A stretch of DNA of 64,000 nt from JAFKFJ01 sp963786445 (GCA_963786445.1 CAWAZU010000005.1:1-64000), one strand, 5' to 3'; counted from the stretch's first letter, positions 1 through 8,491 are shown. Numbers and translations: made by a program. The notes: generated by a model not told the origin, from the sequence alone.

Positions 1-43
1 TCGGGTTTTCCCGATTTCCGGTTTCTTGCCTCTGTTTCTTGGC

Positions 44-385
44 CCTGAGCCAATACTTCTGTCACCAGCCGCCATTCCGGGTTAGGCGAGGGCGCCGATG
101 CGGGTGCGCATGCAGAGGTCGAAGCGACCGTAGGGGTTCACGTGCGTCCAGAACAGCGGCGTCAGCGCGTGCAGGTCCCGCGCGGTCAGCCGGCCTTTCC
201 ATTCCGGCCAGCCTACACCGTCCGAGACTGCCCGAAATGGCACCGGCGAGGGGGTCGGCAGCCGGATGTGCCTATGCAGGCCGCCCAAGCCGATGCACGG
301 GGCGGTCTAGGCCTCGCCCGCCCCAGTCGCCCTCCACGCAGCACTCGCCCGGAATGGCGGTTGGTGACAGAAGTGTTGGCTCAGG
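44..385. mobile_element. Tn3-derived miniature element (TIME-like), 342 bp
   Basis: Two 38-bp terminal inverted repeats, 44-81 and 348-385, match at 36 of 38 positions. Thirty-eight bp is the classical terminal repeat length of Tn3-family transposons. The left repeat begins immediately after the stop codon of a fragment resembling the C-terminus of a Tn3-family transposase, as expected at a transposase-proximal end. The interior is too short for a transposase, so the unit could only be moved in trans, like the Tn3-derived miniature elements called TIMEs. The 5-bp flanks (39-43 and 386-390) are not identical, so no target duplication is visible. Confidence 0.65.
82..210 (-). pseudogene. tnpA: Tn3-family transposase, C-terminal fragment
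   Basis: The minus-strand reading ending at 82 carries a segment (around LTPLFWTHVNPYGRF) that I associate with the last part of Tn3-family TnpA proteins, which end in a conserved motif about locating a histidine-asparagine-proline region near the terminus. Only about 40 codons remain, against roughly 950-1,000 in a full transposase, so the fragment is inactive. Its stop codon abuts the 38-bp inverted repeat. The match is from memory of the family, so moderate confidence. Confidence 0.55.
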
Positions 386-778
386 ACCTAGAAGCAACGG
401 AACCGAAAGTTCAATTCAGACTGGAGAACGGCCGAACGGCGAGGTCTGTCGGACCGCATCCGACCCATCTCAGTCAGTGGGCGGCCAATCGGGCGATCCC
501 TGGAGCGGACGTTCGGCGTCGAGTGGCGCCGGCTGCCTCGCGCCCGTAGCGGTTATCGGGGACTTGCTGCGGGCTGCCCACCATTGATCCTGCCTGCGCA
601 CCTCAGAGGAGCACCCGCAACCATGCGCGCTACGACCGCGCTGCAATTGACGGAGACCCTCAATTTCGGCGAGAAGGAAAGGCTGTAACGACTAGTGCCG
701 TCCATAAGGTTCTGAACCGGCACTCTCGTCACGGCCGCCGATATCGGCGAGGACTTTTCAAACTCATTCGAGGGGAAA
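386..778. other. No gene seen
   Basis: Between the miniature transposon and the first accessory gene I see no open frame with coding character, no hairpin terminator and no recognisable RNA. Short open stretches on both strands have arginine- and serine-rich shadow composition. The promoter of the downstream operon should lie in the last 100 bases, but no clear -35/-10 pair stands out. Confidence 0.5.
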
Positions 779-2034
779 ATGGCGGTATCGCCCAATGTCG
801 CCGGCGCTTGGTTGATGCATCACGACCAGAAGCTCTCAGCGGTCAAGTCTACCGAGTTCGAGAGCATCACGATCGCCGGGCGCGCCGCGCGCCTGCTCTC
901 CTACGTCTCAAGGGAGGCGCAATGGACTGTTCCGATGGAGCGGGTGCTGGACTCGCCCAGGCGAACGGGATTCTACGGCATGAGGTCCCAGGACTTCTGT
1001 CGGAGCTTGTCGCCGCCGGCGTTATTGACCAGGGCGATAAGGGCATCTCCGTTCTTGGGGTGAGGCAGGCCAACCTGTTCCAGCACGCCAACGCCATCTT
1101 CGAAGGCCAAAACCCGGCGAACATCGAGCGCGCGGCGCTCGAACTGGCCGACCGAGCCAGCGACAGACCCGTCGAGCAAGGGGCCATCGCGGGGGAGTTG
1201 GGTGATCTTTACAAGCTATCAGCTGCCGAGAGCAGAGATCTCGTCAGTCTGTCAAAGCAGATCGGCTTCGTGGACCACGAACTCGCTCGCGGCCAAACTC
1301 TCCTTTTCAATGGATCGCTCTTCAAGCGCGAGAACGCCGAAAAATCTCGCATTATCCTTGAAGGGTTGACTGCGGTAGAACGGCAAAACTTGCTCGACGT
1401 TGAAGGTCAACTAACGGCGTCTGGCTGCCTACCAGAGGATACTATTACAAATATTCTTGGCGCGATCCTGTGGAGCAAGCTTCACCAGATCGGATATTTC
1501 CAAGTCAGCATGGTTACGAATGAGCGGGGCAGCACGCGCTTCGTGACGAAGCCGGCGGCGCTCGTGAAATATGTTCCGGGAGGCTTGGCGGATATGCACG
1601 ATGACGCCAAGGCGCTGGCAAGCAGCCTCACCTACGGGATCCTCAAGAGCAGCAGCGTGCGCGGGCAGATCACCATGCCCGACAAGCTGATGGCAGCGCT
1701 CATCAACCGAGGCTACGTCGAAGGCTGGGCGGAGGCGATCAAGCAGGATTATCAGACACTCGAGAGACGCGGTGTCGTCCAGGTGACATCGTCCCAAAAG
1801 GGCAACCGGCTAACGTTGCTCAAACCCGAGGTGGGCCAAATGGCGCGCGAGCTAATCCTGCGTGGTGACGCCAGCGAGGCAGCCGCGAAAGCCACCTTCG
1901 GAACCCAGGCGGGACAATTTGTAGGTCCTGAGCAGGCTCGTCAGGTGGCGCGTTCTCCCGAAAAGCTGAAAGAGATCCCAGAGACAGCCCGCGCCACTTC
2001 TAAGGCGCTTGACAGCCTGAGAAAGACACGATGA
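779..2034 (+). CDS. Multi-winged-helix-like protein, first gene of candidate defence operon (frameshifted)
   Basis: Start chosen at the ATG at 779, which has a good ribosome site (GAGGGG) eight bases upstream. The first ~55 codons read in one frame and the rest, from about 950 to the TGA at 2034, in another, so one base appears to be missing near 940-960; an internal start could alternatively give a ~370-residue product. The protein has at least three short alternating helix/strand stretches that look like winged-helix units, around NGILRHEVPGLLSEL, AIAGELGDLYKLSAAE and KLMAALINRGYVEGW. There is no signal peptide or membrane segment and no enzymatic motif I can see. It overlaps the nuclease gene by 4 bp (ATGA), so translation is coupled. 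Base composition is lower in GC than the core genes. I do not recognise a named family. Confidence 0.6.
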
Positions 2035-3284
2035 TGGCAAAGCTTGCGGAAAGCGATCTGGATCAGGGTGGAGTTGCGGAAGAAGCGCTCCGGCTCTATT
2101 TCCAGACCTTGGGCGCTTTCGTAGTCCGAGGAGCCAAGGTTCGCGCCGGTCGCGACCATGTGACGGATATTGATCTCTGGGTCTACACCCGAGCCAGTGT
2201 CCATGCTCGCCATATCGCGATCGTCGATATCAAGAACAAGCGCAAAGCTAAAGGCTATGAGCGGTTGATTTGGCTCAAGGGCCTGCAGTCCGCCGTCGGG
2301 GCTGACGAGGCCATCGTCGCCACAGCCGCGTCCCGCGACGATCTCAAGCCGTTCGCCGCACGCATGGGAATCAAGTTGCTCTCAGATCAGGTCTTCAAGG
2401 CCGTCGTTGCGCGGTTTGCGCATCAAGACTCGCGTTTCAATTCCGAAGAACTCGAGCGGATGTGGCGGGCGGTCCGGATCGAGGGCGCGAGGGACCTGGC
2501 AGCGCTCGTGGAGACCAACCTGGTAGAGCTTAGCCTTGGCCTTAATTTTACGGCGATGAACGTCTGGATAGATGAAATCGCGAAGCTACTCGTGTACTGC
2601 CATGATCACGAGCGGCGGCCCGGGCCTGTCGCGCGGGCCGTGCTGCTACTCGCATCCTTGGTCGCGGTCTGTGCAGACTATATGGGCCGGAATACGGCAT
2701 TCGCTGATGGTGATACGCGGAGAACCTACTTCCGTGAGGGTCTGCTCTTCGGCAAAGCTGAGGAGGGCACCGCCGATCGCTATCTTGCCTTCGCGGAGAA
2801 GGTCGCAACGGATTTCGTGGATCGCACTGGCGCGGCCGCCGCCAGCATCAGGGTCGGTTTTCAAAAGGCCGTCGAAAATCTGCCCATCAGCGGATTTATT
2901 GATCTCTTCGCGCGCCCGGCGGCGGGCCGAGAACTGCTAGATGCGGCCGTGCAGCTCGAGAGCGCCGCCTTTTCGAGGAATGAACCAAACTTTGCTGGGC
3001 TCCCGACCGAAGCTAAGACGATCGTTGCGCTGCTCGTCGACTACGCGGGGCTCGACCGCCGACACTTTCTCAAAGGAGGGGCCGAAATCGGATCAAAGCC
3101 GTCCGGCACAAAAGACCTGACAACCGGTCCATCCAACAAATCGCCAGACAACAGTGATACCCACAGAACGGCAGCCGTCGAAGGCCCAATCCCGCCAAGC
3201 CCCGATGCTGGTGCATCTCCAGATCACTCCGGAGCGAAGAAGGCTGACGCAGAAGAACAAAATGAACCGAACCTGCTTCTGTAA
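2031..3284 (+). CDS. Putative PD-(D/E)XK-type nuclease, second gene of candidate defence operon
   Basis: 417 residues. The N-terminal ~130 residues have the layout of a restriction-type nuclease core: an acidic residue in the first helix (E17/E18), D46/D48 in TDIDLWVY, then D66-x-K68 in IVDIKNK, followed by a helix with WLKGLQ and an alternating hydrophobic strand. This is the PD-(D/E)XK pattern seen by eye; no profile search was possible. Residues 130-345 are helical and unassigned, and the last ~75 are a Pro/Ser/Asp-rich, probably disordered tail. Translation is coupled to the upstream gene by the ATGA overlap. In context (DruA remnant, Abi remnant, toxin-antitoxin genes) a role in phage or plasmid defence is likely but inferred. 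Confidence 0.6.
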   Translation: MMAKLAESDLDQGGVAEEALRLYFQTLGAFVVRGAKVRAGRDHVTDIDLWVYTRASVHARHIAIVDIKNKRKAKGYERLIWLKGLQSAVGADEAIVATAASRDDLKPFAARMGIKLLSDQVFKAVVARFAHQDSRFNSEELERMWRAVRIEGARDLAALVETNLVELSLGLNFTAMNVWIDEIAKLLVYCHDHERRPGPVARAVLLLASLVAVCADYMGRNTAFADGDTRRTYFREGLLFGKAEEGTADRYLAFAEKVATDFVDRTGAAAASIRVGFQKAVENLPISGFIDLFARPAAGRELLDAAVQLESAAFSRNEPNFAGLPTEAKTIVALLVDYAGLDRRHFLKGGAEIGSKPSGTKDLTTGPSNKSPDNSDTHRTAAVEGPIPPSPDAGASPDHSGAKKADAEEQNEPNLLL

Positions 3285-3342
3285 TTGCCGCCAGTTGTTT
3301 GCCCTGCCTGTGAACCAGCACCGTAGTGTGCGCCCATTGCTA

Positions 3343-4206
3343 GGCCGCGTGGACAAACCGCGCCAGGAAGGGGGTTCCCCCGACGCGGGCGGGCGTGATT
3401 CGTGGCTGACCTCTGTCATGGAGGTCGGCTGTGGTTCGCGGATTGATGACGGACGAAGAATGGGCGCTGTTCGCGCCGTTCGTTGTGACACGCTCGCGGC
3501 AGGGCGGCCGGCCGCCGGCTGACCATCGGCGGGTGCTGGATGCGATCTTCTGGATCGCGCGCACCGGCGCGCCGTGGCGCGACCTGCCGAGCGAACTGGG
3601 CCACTGGAACTCAGTGTGGCGGCAATTCCGCCGCTGGACCACGAGCGGACTGTGGGACGTGCTGCTGCAAGCCCTGGCCGACAGCGGCGGCGACGCCGAT
3701 GCGTTGCAGATGATCGACAGTACCGTGATCCGGGCACACCACTGTGCCGCCGGCATAAAAAGGGGATTCGCGGCCAGTCGCTCGGGCGCTCGCGCGGCGG
3801 CTTCTCGACCAAAATCCACCTGCGCACCAACGCCGAGGGTCTGCCCATCGGCATCGTGCTGACGCCCGGCGAGTGCCACGACAGCACGGCCTATCCAGAC
3901 CTCATGGCAGAACGCGACAGCGATCCCGGCATGCTGCTGGCCGATCGCGGCTATGACAGCGACGCCATCCGCCAGGATGCGCGCGATCGCGGCGCCGCAC
4001 CGGAAATCCCCACCAAGCGCAACCGCATCGTCCAGTACTCAGTCAACCGCCGCGTCTATGCGCTGCGCAATCGCATCGAGCGGTGCTTCAATCGCCTCAA
4101 GAACAGCCGCCGCGTCGCCACCCGCTACGATCAGGACGACACCAGCTTCCTCGGCTTCGTCCTGCTCGCCGCCATCCGGCTCTGGTTCAGGTTTGTCCAC
4201 GCGGCC
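3343..4206 (+). mobile_element. IS5-family (IS427-type) insertion sequence, copy 1
   Basis: 864 bp bounded by inverted repeats that share GGCCGCGTGGACAAAcc at both ends. It carries two overlapping transposase frames. A second copy of exactly the same length, with identical translated products, lies in opposite orientation at 7385-8248. The left flank is TA, but the right flank is AG, so the expected 2-bp target duplication is missing. The element sits inside the druA-like gene, whose first part is gone. Confidence 0.85.
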
Positions 4207-4230
4207 AGCTGGGATCGTTGCGCTTGGTGA
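3431..4230 (+). CDS. IS5-family transposase, two frames joined by -1 frameshift
   Basis: The first frame starts at 3431 (MVRGLMTDEEWALF) and the second ends at 4230, past the element boundary. They overlap at a run A5G4 (3757-3765), a slippery site of the kind used by IS427-group elements for programmed -1 frameshifting. The fusion carries the IS5-type DDE domain: D in MIDSTVIRAHH, D in LLADRGYDSDA and E in NRIERCFNRLK, with the usual Y-(2)-R-(3)-E-(6)-K spacing around the glutamate. The product is cytoplasmic and cuts and rejoins the element's own ends. Confidence 0.85.
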
Positions 4231-5002
4231 CCCGGTTTACAATCTATCCGTCCGTGACGATCTGATCGGGTGGGATGTTCATGACCGATCCGAGCGTCTC
4301 GTGAACCTCCTTGATGCATACGTCTTGGGTGCTGTGCCTCCCTATAACATGTTGTTGGGAGGAAAAGCGGTTGCCTGTCTTATTCGATCGCTGGACGTTT
4401 TCAAAGACTTCAAGACAACATATGGAAAATCAGTCGGAGTCATTTCCGAGAAGAAGAAAAAAGCAAACCTGCTAGTGGTGACCACGACCTCCTCGATGGG
4501 AAGATCATCTGTCTACAATCGCCTGAATCTTGGTGGTGAGTTGTACTTCCAACCCATCGGCTATACCGTCGGATGGGGGCATTTTCACATTACAGACGAT
4601 CTGTTTTTGCAGATGCGAGATTACCTACGCCTTACCGGACACAGCTATGCAGATCAACACAAGTTCGGTGAAGGGCCGAACTGGCGCCTTCGGACGATAC
4701 GCGCAGCTTTGGCAGAACTTGGCATCAACGAGTCCGTTTTGCGCCATGGTATAAAAAGAGAGGTTTTCATTTGCCCTTTCACAAACAATTCCTTCGAGAT
4801 TCTAAAGACAGGAAAGGGTAGACCGGACCTATCGAGCCTAAAGACAGTATCGGAAATCTCGGACCTCGCACGTGATCGTTGGATGGTGCCGCGAGCCGAG
4901 CGCCGCCCAGACTATCTCTCGTGGCGCAGGGACGGAATTGTAGACCTGATCCATAGCGCACCAGGCATCGCCAACGAACGCGATCTAGTGGAGCGAATCT
5001 AA
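4208..5002 (+). pseudogene. druA: DUF4338 / Druantia DruA-like protein, C-terminal remnant
   Basis: 264 codons in frame from the IS5 boundary to a stop supplied by the adjacent IS630 end. Family hallmarks visible are VALGDPVYNLS, GWDVHDRSERLVN, DAYVLGAVPPYNMLLGGK, TTSSMGRSSVYNRL, GYTVGWGHFHI and SYADQHKFGEGPNWRLR, which I recognise from the DUF4338 proteins that include DruA of Druantia antiphage systems. The N-terminal part (roughly 130-150 residues) is absent and not found next to either IS copy. The 3' end is also altered by IS630 insertion. Strikingly, GC content is far below the core genes. The gene lies downstream of the nuclease operon in the same direction and may once have belonged to it. 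Confidence 0.8.
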
Positions 5003-6079
5003 CGCTTGGTGCCCTCGTCGGACGGCAGCGATGATTTTGTCTGGGTCGTTGGTCCAGCGGAAGGGGCGCGGGTCGTTGTTGGCTTGAGCGACGTATCGGT
5101 TGATTGCCGCCTGGAGCGATACGAGCGAGTGGAACACGCTACGCTTGAGCCGCTGTTTGGTGAGTTTGGCGAAGAAGCCCTCGACGGCGTTCAGCCAAGA
5201 GGCCGAAGTCGGCGTGAAGTGGAACGTGAAGCGCGGATGGCGGCCGAGCCACTCGATCACCTTGGGATGCTTGTGGGCGGCGTAGTTGTCCAGGATCGCA
5301 TGGATCAGCTTACCCGCAGGGACCTCGCGTTCAATGGCGTTGAGGAAGCGGATGAACTCCTGGTGCCGATGACGCTGCATGCAGCGTCCGATGACGCGGC
5401 CCGCCGCCACGTCCAAGGCGGCAAACAGCGTGGTCGTGCCGTTCCGCTTGTAGTCATGCGTCATCGTGCCGCAGCGGCCGCGCTTGAGCGGCAGCCCGGG
5501 CTGAGTGCGATCGAGCGCCTGGATCTGGCTCTTCTCGTCCACCGAGAGCACCACGGCGTGCGCCGGCGGGTCGACGTAGAGGCCGACGACATCGCGCAGC
5601 TTGGCGGCGAAGTTCGGGTCGTTGGACAGCTTGAACTGGCGCAGCCGGTGCGGTTGAAGGCCGTGCGCCCGCCAGATGCGCTGCACCGAGCTGATGCTGA
5701 TGCCAACCGCCTTGGCCATCGCTGGCGCAGTCCAATGAGTCGTCTCGCCCGGCGGCGGCTCGATCGTGAGCGCCACGACGCGTGCGGCGATCTCCGGGGC
5801 GAGCGGCGGGATGCGCGACGGGCGCGTCTTGTCGCGCAGCAGCCCGTCCACGCCCTCCTGCATGAAGCGCTCCTGCCAGCGCCACACGGCGGTCTTGGCC
5901 ACGCCAGCCTCCCGCATGATCTGCGCCGTGCCGCAGCCTTCGTCGGTCAGCAACACAATCCGAGCCCGCCAGGCGTGCTTCTGCGGGCTGTTGCGATCGA
6001 CCGCGATGGCGACAAGCCGCTCGCGGTCGGTGGGAGAGACGTCGACGACGACACCGGTGCGCATACCTCCAACTCGCAC
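4985..6079 (-). CDS. IS630-family transposase
   Basis: 364 residues, the normal length for a single-frame IS630 transposase. The N-terminal ~140 residues hold a helix-turn-helix region (AWRARIVLLTDEGCGTAQIM through AVWRWQERF) and a second one near SISSVQRIWRAHGL. The C-terminal DDE catalytic domain shows D in LSVDEKSQIQALDR, D in ILDNYAAHKHP and E in SWLNAVEGFFAKL. The stop codon lies in the terminal inverted repeat. Apparently intact. Confidence 0.9.
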   Translation of the reverse strand: MRVGGMRTGVVVDVSPTDRERLVAIAVDRNSPQKHAWRARIVLLTDEGCGTAQIMREAGVAKTAVWRWQERFMQEGVDGLLRDKTRPSRIPPLAPEIAARVVALTIEPPPGETTHWTAPAMAKAVGISISSVQRIWRAHGLQPHRLRQFKLSNDPNFAAKLRDVVGLYVDPPAHAVVLSVDEKSQIQALDRTQPGLPLKRGRCGTMTHDYKRNGTTTLFAALDVAAGRVIGRCMQRHRHQEFIRFLNAIEREVPAGKLIHAILDNYAAHKHPKVIEWLGRHPRFTFHFTPTSASWLNAVEGFFAKLTKQRLKRSVFHSLVSLQAAINRYVAQANNDPRPFRWTNDPDKIIAAVRRGHQALDSLH

Positions 6080-6135
6080 GCCGCCCCGAGCCGTGGGAAT
6101 CCCAAAAGGACTCGACCGTTAGATTTCATCCACTA
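4986..6135 (-). mobile_element. IS630-family insertion sequence
   Basis: Ends carry 20-bp inverted repeats (4985-5004 and 6117-6136) matching at 17 of 20 positions, each containing CTAG whose TA fits the TA target preference of IS630/Tc1/mariner elements. The element has entered the region between the 3' end of the druA-like gene and the 3' end of the DUF3846 gene, donating the stop codons of both. Confidence 0.85.
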
Positions 6136-6322
6136 GTAGTCGACCTTCCTCATTAACCATCATAGCAAAGGAGGTGTCGTGCATCGCAAAGGAGGTGTTA
6201 CGAGCAACGTTCACGAACTCAATATAACCGCCAACCAATTCCTGCAACTCTCGTAGTTTTATTGAAACCTCGCGCTCCAGAATTTCTACCGTGCCGTCCA
6301 CTTTTAAGACCACATACTTCAT
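6119..6322 (-). CDS. DUF3846 family small protein, 3' end altered by IS630
   Basis: 67 codons starting at 6322 with an excellent ribosome site (AGGAGGA) seven bases upstream. The motifs LQELVGGYIEFV and VNEEGRLL are those of DUF3846, a small domain common on plasmids, phages and in anti-restriction-type proteins; its biochemical role is unknown. The centre contains a small tandem duplication (GCAAAGGAGGTGT twice, about 6167-6197), giving a repeated TSFAM peptide. The last few residues (VDEI) come from the IS630 end, so the native C-terminus is lost. Confidence 0.65.
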   Translation of the reverse strand: MKYVVLKVDGTVEILEREVSIKLRELQELVGGYIEFVNVARNTSFAMHDTSFAMMVNEEGRLLVDEI

Positions 6323-6360
6323 ATCGTTCCTCCTAAAATGCGTCTCCCTTTCGGGCCTAT

Positions 6361-6416
6361 CTTTCGGGACACGCTACCACGTTGAAATTGCTCGCGCAAG
6401 CGGAATGTCCCGAAAG
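6361..6416. repeat. 10-bp inverted repeat in upstream/intergenic region
   Basis: CTTTCGGGAC at 6361-6370 is repeated in perfect inverted form at 6407-6416 with 36 bases between. It lies between the DUF3846 gene and the terminator of the next gene. It may be an operator or the scar of a lost element. Confidence 0.4.
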
Positions 6417-6427
6417 TCTTGATTTAA

Positions 6428-6455
6428 TGCACATGCCGCGAAGGCGGCATGTGCA
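6428..6455 (-). terminator. Hairpin terminator of the 6460-7296 gene
   Basis: A perfect 12-bp stem (TGCACATGCCGC / GCGGCATGTGCA) with a 4-base loop, five bases beyond the stop codon of the minus-strand gene; followed on that strand by a short T-rich stretch. Position and shape fit an intrinsic terminator. Confidence 0.7.
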
Positions 6456-6459
6456 GGCG

Positions 6460-7296
6460 TTAGATCGCCGTAGGAGGATGAGGTAACAGCAAAACCATCA
6501 GCCCAGCGTTCAACGCCATCAGCGGACTGTCTCCGGCAGCGATGGCTGCGTTGAAAGTTCCGGCAGCGCTGACAACGCGATCGGCGGCGTTGAATGCTGC
6601 GTTTTCGGCACCGATTACTCCGGTCGCGATGGTATCGCCGAGGATGCTCCCAAGAACGGCACCCGAGCCTTCGACCAGAGCAGCAAGCCCAGCACCACCT
6701 GCAACGCTGGCTAGTTCAGCTGCTGGTGCTGCTAAAACAGCACCGATTATTCCGCCCGTCGTCGACCCGAGCTGGTGGGCAAATGCTTCGGCATTCGTCT
6801 GCGTCGGTGAGTTGATGAACTTAGCCGTATCGGCGGCCAGAGTGTTAAAGCTGTTTATCGTCGAGACCAGACCTAGGGTGCCGCTCGTCACTCCGTTCAG
6901 TGTTGCTATGGTTATGAGATCGCCTAACTGGGTTACGCCGTTCTCGACGGCCTTCACATTCGTCGTCTGCGGCAGCGCGGCTAGGTGGGCAGCGTCAGCC
7001 TTGAGGGTGCTAAGATCCGCTGCTGCTGCATTCGGCGGCGGCGGGACGTAAGGGATGATAGTGCCATCCGGTTCCAGCTGTCCCACGATTTGCGTTATTG
7101 TCCCAGTGTATTCGGCGGAGTTGTCAGCAAACGGTTCGACGGGCCCGACTTTGGTGCCGACCGGCTCGGGTTGGGCTGCTGTTACGTCGAACGTGCTACT
7201 AACCCCAGAAGGATCTGGCGGTGACGTCCCTGTTCCCGGTACTAGGTATAGTGTGGCGGCTTCCACCCAGACTGGCGTAGTGGTAGTTCCGCTCAT
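6460..7296 (-). CDS. Hypothetical Ala/Gly-rich protein with hydrophobic C-terminal half
   Basis: Start chosen at the ATG at 7296, preceded by GGGAGGG at the right distance; an in-frame ATG at 7323 lacks such a site. About 278 residues. The N-terminal ~100 residues are Pro/Thr-rich and likely extended. Residues ~140 to the end alternate Ala, Gly, Ser and hydrophobic residues (for example GGIIGAVLAAPAAELASVAG and GSGAVLGSILGDTIATGVIG), resembling glycine-zipper or pore-forming segments. There is no classical signal peptide. It has its own terminator. I do not recognise the family; an effector, bacteriocin-like or self-targeting role is only a guess. Confidence 0.5.
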   Translation of the reverse strand: MSGTTTTPVWVEAATLYLVPGTGTSPPDPSGVSSTFDVTAAQPEPVGTKVGPVEPFADNSAEYTGTITQIVGQLEPDGTIIPYVPPPPNAAAADLSTLKADAAHLAALPQTTNVKAVENGVTQLGDLITIATLNGVTSGTLGLVSTINSFNTLAADTAKFINSPTQTNAEAFAHQLGSTTGGIIGAVLAAPAAELASVAGGAGLAALVEGSGAVLGSILGDTIATGVIGAENAAFNAADRVVSAAGTFNAAIAAGDSPLMALNAGLMVLLLPHPPTAI

Positions 7297-7381
7297 GTTT
7301 CCCTCCCACATTAGTGTTGTCATCCCCGACCGTAGTCCTCCGAAACGGAGGCGTCGGAAGCACGTTCCTCACTTCGGCAGT

Positions 7382-8160
7382 CTAGGCCGCGTGGACAAAC
7401 CTGAACCAGAGCCGGATGGCGGCGAGCAGGACGAAGCCGAGGAAGCTGGTGTCGTCCTGATCGTAGCGGGTGGCGACGCGGCGGCTGTTCTTGAGGCGAT
7501 TGAAGCACCGCTCGATGCGATTGCGCAGCGCATAGACGCGGCGGTTGACTGAGTACTGGACGATGCGGTTGCGCTTGGTGGGGATTTCCGGTGCGGCGCC
7601 GCGATCGCGCGCATCCTGGCGGATGGCGTCGCTGTCATAGCCGCGATCGGCCAGCAGCATGCCGGGATCGCTGTCGCGTTCTGCCATGAGGTCTGGATAG
7701 GCCGTGCTGTCGTGGCACTCGCCGGGCGTCAGCACGATGCCGATGGGCAGACCCTCGGCGTTGGTGCGCAGGTGGATTTTGGTCGAGAAGCCGCCGCGCG
7801 AGCGCCCGAGCGACTGGCCGCGAATCCCCTTTTTATGCCGGCGGCACAGTGGTGTGCCCGGATCACGGTACTGTCGATCATCTGCAACGCATCGGCGTCG
7901 CCGCCGCTGTCGGCCAGGGCTTGCAGCAGCACGTCCCACAGTCCGCTCGTGGTCCAGCGGCGGAATTGCCGCCACACTGAGTTCCAGTGGCCCAGTTCGC
8001 TCGGCAGGTCGCGCCACGGCGCGCCGGTGCGCGCGATCCAGAAGATCGCATCCAGCACCCGCCGATGGTCAGCCGGCGGCCGGCCGCCCTGCCGCGAGCG
8101 TGTCACAACGAACGGCGCGAACAGCGCCCATTCTTCGTCCGTCATCAATCCGCGAACCAC
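7382..8160 (-). CDS. IS5-family transposase, two frames joined by -1 frameshift (copy 2)
   Basis: First frame from 8160, second frame to a TAG at 7382-7384 that is created by the TA target duplication. The slippery A5G4 run is present as in copy 1 and the two-frame product is identical to it through the element. Catalytic DDE residues are all present, so this copy should be active. Confidence 0.85.
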
Positions 8161-8248
8161 AGCCGACCTCCATGACAGAGGTCAGCCACGAATCACGCCC
8201 GCCCGCGTCGGGGGAACCCCCTTCCTGGCGCGGTTTGTCCACGCGGCC
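7385..8248 (-). mobile_element. IS5-family (IS427-type) insertion sequence, copy 2
   Basis: Same 864-bp element as at 3343-4206, inverted. Here both flanks are TA, the expected 2-bp target duplication. The translated products of the two copies are identical, so transposition or recombination was recent. The 3.2 kb between the copies is bracketed by inverted repeats of 864 bp and could flip by homologous recombination. Confidence 0.85.
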
Positions 8249-8491
8249 TAGGCTGTTGGACTGCCCCAGCATAGGTCATATTGTGGTGTGGTTAGCAGCC
8301 CGTTGATCAAATCGGTCGCTGCTGCGCTTGGTGCCACAACACATGACGGACAAGGCCTAAGCCCTATTACCGCGAAGCGCCGCTGCCCTGCCGTGGTGCG
8401 GCGGCACGGGCGCTCCGGCTCCATTACGGTCATACCTTTCTGGAAATCCGGAAGTCTTGAATTTCGGGACCGCCGCCCGTCCTAACAAAAG

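Noticed and set aside
5006..6136. 376-codon plus-strand open frame
   Set aside because: It is the antisense shadow of the IS630 transposase, Arg/Val-rich and without any family pattern.
8249..8491. Missing N-terminus of the druA-like gene beside IS5 copy 2
   Set aside because: I read both strands of both flanks of copy 2 for the expected DUF4338 N-terminal pattern and did not find it, so a simple inversion does not explain the loss.
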